From Leptospira paudalimensis (lineage in GTDB: Bacteria > Spirochaetota > Leptospiria > Leptospirales > Leptospiraceae), in assembly GCF_026151345.1 (NCBI RefSeq), contig NZ_JAMQPR010000001.1, positions 466,231 through 530,230 of the forward strand: 64,000 bases of DNA, in the 5' to 3' direction. Positions 10,153 through 17,287 of the stretch are shown in pieces. The position numbers were made by a program, and so were the translations under genes. Within the stretch, counting starts at the first letter, position 1; each line of letters opens with the position of its first letter. Below the pieces are notes generated by a model. It worked only from the letters and a program-made list of their open reading frames with translations. It did not search any database and was not told where the DNA came from.

Positions 10153-11054
10153 TGGTTCCACAGATTCATTTTCCAAAACACAATTTATCCATTTCTCGTT
10201 TGGTATATGGAATTTGGAGGTTACATGAAGACAAACATGGATTTGGCGGAGATCGAATTTATGAAAAGATCAATTTATGTTTAGAACTTGGGATTGATAC
10301 GTTCGACCATGCAGATATTTATGGAGATTTTGAAAATGAAGAACGTTTTGGGAAGGTTCTAAAAAAATACCCAAACCTAAAGAATAAAATCAAAATCATC
10401 ACCAAGTGTGGGATACAAATTCCAGGTGCCAAATATCCAACAAAACATTATAATACATCTAAAGAACATATACGTTATTCGGTGGAACGTTCATTGCGGA
10501 AACTGCAAGTTGATTCATTGGATGTGGTTCTCATTCACAGGCCTGATCCACTCATGGATCCAACTGAAATGGCAGAGGTTTTTGATGCACTGGCTCTGGA
10601 AGGTAAGGTCAAACATTTTGGAGTATCTAATTTTACTCCTTCACAATTCCAAATGGTCCAATCGAAATACAAACGTCCTCTTTTCACAAACCAGGTGGAG
10701 TTTCATCTATTTCACACTGAACCTATGTTTGATGGAACCTTTGACCAAATGATTGAATCTGGCATCCATCCTATGGTATGGTCTCCTACTGCTGGTGGAA
10801 AAATATTTTCACCGAAAACGGAAACGGAAATCAAAACCTCAATCAAATTGCAGGAAATTGCAAAACGACATGGCGCAAGTATCGACCAAGTACTATACTC
10901 ATGGTTTTTGAATCACCCTGCTGGAATGATTCCCATTTTAGGAACCAATGATTTGGAACGGATCAAATCTGCTGCTGCATGTTTTACTTATCCGCTTTCT
11001 AGAGTGGATTGGTTTGCCATTTTGGAAGTGGCAAGAGGTAAAGAAGTCGCCTAA
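10152..11054 (+). CDS. Aldo/keto reductase
   Basis: This 300-residue NADPH-dependent TIM-barrel oxidoreductase has the FDHADIYGDFENEERFG catalytic Asp/Tyr motif near residue 52, KIITKCG for the catalytic Lys, and SLRKLQVDSLDVVLIHRPDP, followed by GVSNFTPSQ. It resembles the YdhF-type group. The start overlaps the stop of the monooxygenase, so the pair forms an operon, and the two probably handle successive redox steps on one substrate (inference). Confidence 0.92.
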   Translation: MVPQIHFPKHNLSISRLVYGIWRLHEDKHGFGGDRIYEKINLCLELGIDTFDHADIYGDFENEERFGKVLKKYPNLKNKIKIITKCGIQIPGAKYPTKHYNTSKEHIRYSVERSLRKLQVDSLDVVLIHRPDPLMDPTEMAEVFDALALEGKVKHFGVSNFTPSQFQMVQSKYKRPLFTNQVEFHLFHTEPMFDGTFDQMIESGIHPMVWSPTAGGKIFSPKTETEIKTSIKLQEIAKRHGASIDQVLYSWFLNHPAGMIPILGTNDLERIKSAAACFTYPLSRVDWFAILEVARGKEVA

Positions 11055-11177
11055 AACATTGGATTCTACGAACGGGAAATATATTGGATGATTTAAGAAA
11101 CAAAACTCCTATTGTTTAGGGTTTGGTTATAGTCTGCCAAAATCGTTTTGTTGGAGTTGGTAATAGAGGGACATTGT

Positions 11178-12272
11178 ATGCTTTCTGAATTAACTCCAAA
11201 CCAATATTTTTCTGGTGGTTCATTTAATGCGGACCTTACGGATGATTTACAATTCCATAGTAACTCTTTGCATAGGGAAAAGATTTGGGAACAAACTGTC
11301 CAAACAATAGCCAAAATTCCAGAAATATTTGTTACTTGGATTTTAGAATACCAACCAGATACACACTCCTTTCACTTGCTTGCTATACATGGTTCAGAAG
11401 ATTTAGATTTTCCAAAAACGATACCTAAATCTCAACTCCCATGTTCGAATGTGATTGATTCAAATATGATTTTTGAAATCAATCTATTAGAAGATGATTT
11501 TCTTTTTAAGTCACTTCGTATAAACAACTTTAATAAATCATCTACAATCTATTTGGGATATCCTATTCGATCGGACATCGGCACAGTGATTGGAGTCATT
11601 GGGATGATTGCAGAAAATAAATTTAAACATAAATTTAAGAATTTAAAGCTGATCGATGTACTTGCGGATAAGTTGAGTTTAGAATTAATTCGATACAAAA
11701 ATGAAAAATTTATTTCGGAATCATTAAATAATTGCTCCTTTGTAAAACAATCTCTAGGTGAATTATATAGGTTACTTTCCTATCAAACAGATGATATTGT
11801 TAAAATTTGCCGGAATTATCTACAGGCTGGTATCAAACTTTTTGGATTACCTTTAGGGCTGATTGCAACAAAAATAGGGGATGGCTGGGAGTATAGTTTC
11901 ATAGAGGGAAACGTTCATGGAATCTATGAAGGCCAAAAGTTTTCAGATGTTGAATTCAATTTTTCCATTTTCAATTCTTCAGGTAACGCTAGGATTATCA
12001 AAAATCTATCAGTTGAAACTTCTCAATTGGTACAAGAACATTTGGGTTTACTTGGAGTTTCTTGCCTTATGGAATTTCCCCTTCAAGTTCACAATCAGCG
12101 AATAGGATTGTTTGGTTTTTATGGATTCGGTGAACAAAACATTCAATCATCTGAAATCATTCAAAGGATATTTGAATTAATGGGAATCGGACTTTCAAAT
12201 TCAATAGAAAAGAATAAGATCCCACCGTTTTCTAAATTTAATCATTTGGATGAAAAAATTCAGAATCAATAA
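11178..12272 (+). CDS. Tandem GAF-like domain protein
   Basis: This 364-residue cytoplasmic protein has two GAF-like halves (about 30-185 and 190-345), each with hydrophobic strands of the type IYLGYPIRSDIGTVIGVIGM and LMEFPLQVHNQRIGLFGFYG. No output domain follows, so it would sense or bind a ligand and act through partners. The frame is open from a TTG at 11148, but AGAGGGA just before ATG 11178 fixes the start there. It stands alone between unrelated operons. The family call is from pattern only. Confidence 0.65.
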   Translation: MLSELTPNQYFSGGSFNADLTDDLQFHSNSLHREKIWEQTVQTIAKIPEIFVTWILEYQPDTHSFHLLAIHGSEDLDFPKTIPKSQLPCSNVIDSNMIFEINLLEDDFLFKSLRINNFNKSSTIYLGYPIRSDIGTVIGVIGMIAENKFKHKFKNLKLIDVLADKLSLELIRYKNEKFISESLNNCSFVKQSLGELYRLLSYQTDDIVKICRNYLQAGIKLFGLPLGLIATKIGDGWEYSFIEGNVHGIYEGQKFSDVEFNFSIFNSSGNARIIKNLSVETSQLVQEHLGLLGVSCLMEFPLQVHNQRIGLFGFYGFGEQNIQSSEIIQRIFELMGIGLSNSIEKNKIPPFSKFNHLDEKIQNQ

Positions 12273-12349
12273 ACGGAATTTCTGAGTCACTCAATCGGAA
12301 AAAATATTTTAAGATCGTCAATTTTTTCATTTTCTCCTTAAAAAGGAGT

Positions 12350-12390
12350 TTGACATTTAAATATTATATAACCAAATATTTATATAACTA
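12350..12390 (+). promoter_or_regulatory. Promoter/operator region of the ArsR-AHSA1 pair
   Basis: A TTGACA -35 match at 12350-12355 is followed by a very AT-rich stretch with an 8-base direct repeat TATATAAC (12365-12372 and 12381-12388, 16 bases apart). A small palindrome, CTCCTT-aaa-AAGGAG (12334-12348), lies just upstream. The repeats sit directly before the regulator gene and could be its autoregulatory operator. No well-spaced -10 was identified. Confidence 0.4.
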
Positions 12391-12397
12391 ATTAGAT

Positions 12398-12742
12398 ATG
12401 CAAACTCTGGACGCAACATTTTCCGCACTGGCTGACCCCACAAGAAGGGCCATTTTGATGCATCTGGCAAAAAAAGACCTAACGGTGATGGAACTCACAA
12501 AACCGTTTCAAATGAGCCAACCAGCCATTTCGAAACACCTTAAGATTTTAGAGGAAGCAGGGCTCATTACTACAACGAGAAGGGCTCAGGAAAGACCACG
12601 TAGGTTACAAACTGCTCCTCTCAAAGAAGCTGTGGATTGGATGGAGAAATACCGCCAAATTTGGGAAACACGGTACCAGGCACTCGACGGGTTATTGGAC
12701 GAATTACAAAGAATACAACCAAAAGGGGTGAAGAAAAAATGA
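12398..12742 (+). CDS. ArsR-family transcriptional regulator (SdpR-like group)
   Basis: This 114-residue winged-helix repressor contains FSALADPTRRAILMHLA, the recognition helix MSQPAISKHLKILEEAGLI, and the wing TTRRAQERPRRLQ. It lacks the CxC metal site of true arsenic sensors, so it fits the metal-independent group that is usually paired with an AHSA1/SRPBCC gene. That gene follows here with an ATGA overlap. It probably represses its own operon in response to an unknown small molecule. Confidence 0.9.
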   Translation: MQTLDATFSALADPTRRAILMHLAKKDLTVMELTKPFQMSQPAISKHLKILEEAGLITTTRRAQERPRRLQTAPLKEAVDWMEKYRQIWETRYQALDGLLDELQRIQPKGVKKK

Positions 12743-13254
12743 ATTCAAAAAAAAATGAAGTGAAGATGATTCGAAATGGTGACAATGAGGTTGTATTTCA
12801 ACGTTATTTCGATGCACCTAGAGAATTGGTTTTTGATTGTCACACCAAACCTGAGTTAATGCGAAGATGGCTCATTGGACCGGAAGGTATGGTTCTCGAT
12901 ACTTGTGAACAAGACCTAAGAGTAGGTGGGAAATACCTTTATCTTTATGCAGATGAGAAGGGAAACAAATCAGGTGTGTATGGAACCTTTCGGGAGGTTG
13001 TCGTTCCAGAAACCCTCGCCAACACAGAAAATTACATTATGGATATGGCAACATTTGATGCAAATGCTCCGGAAGATCCAAATGCCACTTTCGAATCACG
13101 CACATTCACAACAGAAGGAAAACGAACTCTGATGACACATGTCTGTCGATACGCTTCACCTGACATTTGTAAAATGATGGTGGAATCGGGTGCCGCAGAT
13201 GGGATGGCAGAATGTTATTTGGAGTTGGACAAATACCTTGCAACGATTCAGTAG
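12739..13254 (+). CDS. SRPBCC/AHSA1-family lipid- or ligand-binding protein
   Basis: This 171-residue START-like protein contains VFQRYFDAPRELVFDCHTKPELMRRWL, an N-terminal signature of the AHSA1 (YndB/CalC) group, and the DLRVGGKYLY strand. These proteins bind hydrophobic ligands in a helix-grip cavity. The frame is open upstream, but ATG 12739 overlaps the regulator's TGA and is the natural start. Its pairing with an ArsR repressor is a recurrent bacterial arrangement. The ligand is unknown. Confidence 0.88.
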   Translation: MNSKKNEVKMIRNGDNEVVFQRYFDAPRELVFDCHTKPELMRRWLIGPEGMVLDTCEQDLRVGGKYLYLYADEKGNKSGVYGTFREVVVPETLANTENYIMDMATFDANAPEDPNATFESRTFTTEGKRTLMTHVCRYASPDICKMMVESGAADGMAECYLELDKYLATIQ

Positions 13255-13275
13255 GGAAAAACTTCTGTTACTAAA

Positions 13276-13308
13276 AACCAAGGCATTGGGAATCCCTTGG
13301 TTCGTTTT
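13276..13308. terminator. Terminator between convergent AHSA1 and SDR genes
   Basis: An 8-base stem, AACCAAGG (13276-13283) and CCTTGGTT (13295-13302), is followed on the plus strand by a short T run. It lies between two converging genes and could serve both. Confidence 0.7.
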
Positions 13309-14012
13309 TACCAAGGTATTTCTTTTTTATCTCGGAAGAATTTCCCCGTAGGACCGTTATCGGGAAGAGTGGCTGCCCATACTATGGTTTCAGCACCTTT
13401 TTCCACTGGCCTTGTAGCATTGGCACCACCCATATCGGTTTTCACCCAACCAGGGCATACGGAATTGATTTTGATATTTTTTCCAACACCTTCTGTACTG
13501 GAAAGGTTTGTCAAAGCATTGATGGCCGTTTTGGAGATCCGATACGCAGGATAACCACCTCCCATATCAGATAGTTGTCCCATTCCAGAGCTAACATTGA
13601 CAATACGACCATAATTGTTTTGGATCATCATCGGTAAAAAAACTTGGATCAATCGAAATGGTCCAAATAGATTTACCATTAAGGTGCGGTGTAAGTCTTC
13701 TGAAGTGGTTTCAAAAAAGGAACCTGGGTCTGTAAATATCCCTGCATTATTGATTAAGATATCCAGACGACCAAAACTCCCAGTGATGATATCGTAAACT
13801 TCATTGATACTCTGTTCTTTGGAAACATCGAGAGAGATGATCTCTCCTTTGCCAAACGATTTTACGTGTTTTAAAGTATCTTCTGCATCAGAAACGTTCC
13901 TGGAAGCAATGAGAACATAGATTCCTTGTTTTGCCAAATCAATGGAGATTTGTTTCCCAATCCCTCGGTTGGCACCTGTCACAAGTGCAATTTTTTCTTT
14001 ACTCTGGTTCAT
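13308..14012 (-). CDS. Short-chain dehydrogenase/reductase
   Basis: This 234-residue classical SDR has the cofactor motif TGANRGIG near residue 13, the NNAG motif, a catalytic Ser in NVSSGMG and the YPAYRISK active-site Tyr/Lys. CPGWVKTDMGG follows. The ASRN segment after the second beta strand suggests NADPH preference. An AAGGAG ribosome binding site precedes ATG 14012. The substrate is unknown, though the SDR-GANRGIG type often reduces carbonyls. It is monocistronic, with a terminator at its 3' side. Confidence 0.92.
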   Translation of the reverse strand: MNQSKEKIALVTGANRGIGKQISIDLAKQGIYVLIASRNVSDAEDTLKHVKSFGKGEIISLDVSKEQSINEVYDIITGSFGRLDILINNAGIFTDPGSFFETTSEDLHRTLMVNLFGPFRLIQVFLPMMIQNNYGRIVNVSSGMGQLSDMGGGYPAYRISKTAINALTNLSSTEGVGKNIKINSVCPGWVKTDMGGANATRPVEKGAETIVWAATLPDNGPTGKFFRDKKEIPW

Positions 14013-14066
14013 GGGAAACTCCTTCGAATTTGCATCCGCGATCTACTTTTTAAAATGTTCTCAGAC

Positions 14067-15077
14067 TTATTTGGTTTTCAGTAATTCTTTTAACCAAACA
14101 TCTATTTGAGCTTCGATGAATACTTTATCAGTGATCACCCATTTAGACATAAGAACATGCATTCCGTTTTCAACTGCGACTTTTTTATTGAGAGGATTTG
14201 GTGTTTTTTCTAAACCAAAGTTGGCATAACCTTCCAACATTTTGGGAACACTTGCTGTTGGGTCTTGTTCTTTTTCATTTTTGTAATAATACAATAATAA
14301 TGCGGGAGAAGTTACCTTTCGAAATACATCGGGTACTGCTGCGTAATTTTTGAGATCGTTTACTCCCACTAGTGCAGCAAAGTATTGTTCCGGATACCAA
14401 TAGTTGTTTCTTTCTGGAAGCACTTTAGGATTGTTATGTGATGAAGCTCTTACCTTTCCTTTTAGTAAATGGATGAAACTAAGTCCTCCAGGATAGTTAA
14501 GTATATTTAAACTTCCATCCACAGGTGCATAAAAGGGATTGGCAAGTACAAGTCCGTCCACTTCTTCCGGGTATTCAGATGCCAGCCAAGTTGCAAGTAG
14601 TCCGCCCATAGAACTTCCAAATACAATCACTTTGTCTCCTTGTGATTGCATCATATACAATGCTTCACGTGACGCATCCAAGTAGTTGTTAAAATTTTGG
14701 TCTCTTTGGTCTTCTTTATTTGTTCCATGACCTGGTAGCCTGAGTAAGTATGTATTGGCCTTATACTTTTTCGCCAATTTTTCCATTACATCTTCACCTT
14801 CTGCACGAGACGCACCAAATCCATGGATGTATAAAAATGCGAGAGGTGTTTTTTTCCCAAAACTGATATAACGTTCTTCGTTTCCAGGTCTGTGGTTTTT
14901 GCGTTTACTTTCGTTTAACTTTTCTTGGAAGTATACTTCAAAGTTCGCATAACTTAAGTTTGCTTTCGACTGGTAATTGGGTCGTCCTGCGCAAGAAACA
15001 ATTGCAAAGGTGATTGTGATAAGGAGGACAGAAGTGATCTGTCTCAGGTTGTGGAATAAAGAACACGATTTAGCCAT
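14067..15077 (-). CDS. Lipoprotein alpha/beta hydrolase
   Basis: This 336-residue protein begins with a lipoprotein signal peptide and lipobox AIVSC, then an alpha/beta-hydrolase fold with YIHGFGAS (oxyanion), a cap-less LRLPGHG strand, the nucleophile elbow GSSMGG, and a late NGMHVLM carrying the catalytic His. This resembles monoglyceride lipase or carboxylesterase enzymes. It should be anchored to the envelope and hydrolyse esters. The frame is open to 15137, but only the ATG at 15077 places the signal peptide at the N-terminus. It diverges from the acyl-CoA dehydrogenase gene at 15197, a plausible lipid-degradation partner. Confidence 0.88.
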   Translation of the reverse strand: MAKSCSLFHNLRQITSVLLITITFAIVSCAGRPNYQSKANLSYANFEVYFQEKLNESKRKNHRPGNEERYISFGKKTPLAFLYIHGFGASRAEGEDVMEKLAKKYKANTYLLRLPGHGTNKEDQRDQNFNNYLDASREALYMMQSQGDKVIVFGSSMGGLLATWLASEYPEEVDGLVLANPFYAPVDGSLNILNYPGGLSFIHLLKGKVRASSHNNPKVLPERNNYWYPEQYFAALVGVNDLKNYAAVPDVFRKVTSPALLLYYYKNEKEQDPTASVPKMLEGYANFGLEKTPNPLNKKVAVENGMHVLMSKWVITDKVFIEAQIDVWLKELLKTK

Positions 15078-15196
15078 ACAAATGGAAAATTTTACAGTGT
15101 ATTTGCTTTCTTGTAAAGAGAGAAAAACCCTTGGCACAGGAAGGGTCGTACGAAAAAAGGTAGTAAATACCCCATTCTTAGAAGGAACATCCCGGA

Positions 15197-16363
15197 ATGT
15201 ATAGCCAATTCACAGAGCAACAACTTGAAATCAGAGATTTAGTTCGTAACTTCGTCAAAAAAGAAATCCCGCATGAAGTAGCCTTGCACTGGGATGAAAA
15301 AAACCAACACCCAACTGAACTCATCAACAAAATGCGTTCCGAACTTGGAATCAACGGTCTTGTGATTCCAGAAGAATACGGTGGATGGGGACTTGGAGCC
15401 ATTGAGCAGTGTTTGGCCATCGAGGAATTGTCTCGTGGTTGCCTTGGAATCGCTCTAGGATTTGCTTACACTGGTCTTGGAATCCTTCCTATCCTCAAAG
15501 GTGCCACTCACGAACAAAAATTGAAATGGCTCCCTGAAATTGCGGACGGTAAGTTCGGAGTTTCTTTCTGTTTATCAGAACCAGGTGCTGGATCTGACGT
15601 TCCAGGAATGACCACTCGTGCCGAGAAAAAAGGTGACAAATGGGTCATCAACGGTGCAAAACAATGGATCACTGGTGCATCTGATGCCCAAGCATTTACT
15701 GTATTTGCTTATACTGATAAAAACCGTGGAACACGTGGAGTTTCTTGTTTCTATGTGCCACGTAATACAAAAGGTCTTACAGTCGGTAAAAAAGAAGATA
15801 AACTCGGAATCCGTGCATCTTCTACACACCAAGTTATTTTTGAAGATTGTGAAGTGAGCGAAGAACAATTAGTAGGAAAAGAAAACCTAGGTTTCGTTTA
15901 CGCACTCCAAACATTGAATGCTTCTCGTCCATTTGTAGCAGTAATGGGTGTGGGTGTGGCGCAAGCAGCACTTGACCACGCAGCACGTTATGCTCGTGAA
16001 AGAGAGCAGTTCGGTGTGAAAATCGGAACTTTCCAAGCAGTACAACACATGTTAGCTGATATGTCTATCAAAGTTGAAACTGCAAGAGAAATCACTTACA
16101 AAGCAGCTCGTCTTTCTGACGCAAATGACCCTAACCTTCCAAAATACTCTGCAATTGCAAAAGCATACGCATCTGAGTGTGCTGTTCAGTGTGCAACTGA
16201 TGCAGTTCAAATTTTTGGTGGATACGGATATACAAAAGAGTATCCTGTTGAGAAGCTAATGAGAGATTCAAAAATCCTCACAATTTTCGAAGGAACAACT
16301 CAAATCCAAAAGAACGAAATTGCAGCTTATGTAATCAAAGAAGCAGCTTCGAAAAAAGACTAA
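15197..16363 (+). CDS. Acyl-CoA dehydrogenase
   Basis: This 388-residue FAD enzyme of beta-oxidation carries CLSEPGAGSDVPGM, the WVINGAKQWITG segment, ERQ-like REREQFGVKIGTFQAVQHMLADM, and the C-terminal QIFGGYGYTKEYPVEKLMRD with IFEGTTQIQ. The catalytic Glu is expected in the IFEGT loop. Its length is standard. Leptospira grow on long-chain fatty acids, so this is a core-metabolism gene. An AAGGAAC ribosome binding site precedes ATG 15197, and a strong terminator follows. The chain-length preference is not clear from sequence. Confidence 0.94.
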   Translation: MYSQFTEQQLEIRDLVRNFVKKEIPHEVALHWDEKNQHPTELINKMRSELGINGLVIPEEYGGWGLGAIEQCLAIEELSRGCLGIALGFAYTGLGILPILKGATHEQKLKWLPEIADGKFGVSFCLSEPGAGSDVPGMTTRAEKKGDKWVINGAKQWITGASDAQAFTVFAYTDKNRGTRGVSCFYVPRNTKGLTVGKKEDKLGIRASSTHQVIFEDCEVSEEQLVGKENLGFVYALQTLNASRPFVAVMGVGVAQAALDHAARYAREREQFGVKIGTFQAVQHMLADMSIKVETAREITYKAARLSDANDPNLPKYSAIAKAYASECAVQCATDAVQIFGGYGYTKEYPVEKLMRDSKILTIFEGTTQIQKNEIAAYVIKEAASKKD

Positions 16364-16393
16364 GAGTTTCGAACCGAAATTCTGTTGAAAGGG

Positions 16394-16422
16394 AGCCTCC
16401 AGAGATGGGGGCTTTTTTTTTG
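16394..16422 (+). terminator. Intrinsic terminator of acyl-CoA dehydrogenase
   Basis: The stem AGCCTCC (16394-16400) and GGGGGCT (16407-16413, one G-U pair) is followed by an 8-base T run. It lies 30 bases after the stop codon. Confidence 0.85.
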
Positions 16423-16442
16423 GGGTGGTACAGTTTGGATGT

Positions 16443-16490
16443 AGGTATCCCCGCCCTGATTGGGTGGGGTGCGTCCACCCGCCACCCAAT
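16443..16490 (+). repeat. GC-rich intergenic hairpin repeat, copy A
   Basis: This copy reads AGGTAT, then CCCCGCCC, a short spacer, TGGGTGGGGT, and CCACCCGCCACCCAAT. Copies B (51019-51085, reverse) and C (63479-63543) share these blocks in the same order. TGGGTGG pairs with CCACCCA and GGT with ACC to form a stable hairpin. It lies between a terminator and the GNAT gene. In copy A the variable spacer between blocks 2 and 3 is only 4 bases. Confidence 0.85.
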
Positions 16491-16590
16491 GACTCCCTCT
16501 TACACCTCCTGCCGAATTCCTCCAGCGAAAAATTGAATTTGCAAATTTCTATTTTTAAAAGTTCATCTTTTGGTAATGAAGGAACCAAAT

Positions 16591-17061
16591 ATGAACTTCC
16601 GATGGATAGTCACACATGATTCAAAATCCCAATCTTGTATGGACCAACTTTGGTTAGAAATCCAAAATCGATATGGCTTCCAAGCACCAAACCCAATGGT
16701 ATTCTCTGATTTTTTACCACCCAGAGGTAGATTCCTTTTAGCGGAAGAGTTGGGAACAAATGCGGTAATGGGATCTGTCGCCTATACCAAGTTTAGTGAT
16801 AAACAATGTGAATTGGATTCAGTTTTTGTATTTCCCAGTTTTCGTAAATTAAAAGTCGCATCATCTTTGTTAGTAGAGTTGGAAAAACAATCTGCAAAAG
16901 ATGGTTATACTTCCATGATTTTACGTGCAGGTTCTCCACAACCTGAAGCAATTGCGTTATATAAAAACTATGGTTTTTATGAAATCCCTGCCTTTGGAAA
17001 ATGGACCACTGATCCAACGGCCATTTGTTTTGAAAAAAAAATTTCCCAAACAATTCTTTAA
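16591..17061 (+). CDS. GNAT-family N-acetyltransferase
   Basis: This 156-residue acetyl-CoA-dependent transferase has a core of MGSVAYTKFSDKQCELDSVFVFPSFRKLKVASSLLVELE. That includes the beta-4 strand and a degenerate pyrophosphate loop (FRKLKVAS in place of RGKGVG). ALYKNYGFYEI follows near the end. The altered loop (lacking the usual Gly-rich signature) lowers certainty about catalytic strength. The frame is open from a TTG at 16570, but AAGGAA ahead of ATG 16591 decides the start. Repeat copy A lies just upstream. Confidence 0.85.
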   Translation: MNFRWIVTHDSKSQSCMDQLWLEIQNRYGFQAPNPMVFSDFLPPRGRFLLAEELGTNAVMGSVAYTKFSDKQCELDSVFVFPSFRKLKVASSLLVELEKQSAKDGYTSMILRAGSPQPEAIALYKNYGFYEIPAFGKWTTDPTAICFEKKISQTIL

Positions 17062-17067
17062 GATTTT

Positions 17068-17166
17068 GGCTGCCCGGGCGGGCTCTTACGGGGTGCGCTC
17101 ACGCTCCCGTCCTTAGTTCGTTACCACTCACCAAGGACTAAACCCTCCAGATCCCTGGCAGGATCT
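17068..17166 (+). other. GC-rich structured intergenic element
   Basis: This stretch of about 100 bases is far richer in GC than its surroundings. It contains GCCCGGGC (17072-17079), a hairpin with stems ACGGG/CCCGT (17088-17092, 17106-17110) and inner GCG/CGC, and a second hairpin AGATCC-ctggca-GGATCT (17149-17166). It fills the gap between the GNAT and PAS genes. Its composition suggests a dispersed repeat of a different type from copy A, but no second copy was found in this window. Confidence 0.5.
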
Positions 17167-17287
17167 AACTATTCTTATGAACTTTTTTTCCTAAATTCTA
17201 TTTCTGATTCGGTAATCTGTAAAAAAGTGGCTGACTTAAGACTTCTTATATTAGAAAATCTAAGTCCCATTTGGACCGGTAATCAAA

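Noticed and set aside
16425..16619. Short frames through repeat copies A and C (for example around 16425 and 63239-63550)
   Set aside because: They arise from GC-rich repeat sequence, read as Pro/Trp/Gly/His strings, and do not have ribosome binding sites.
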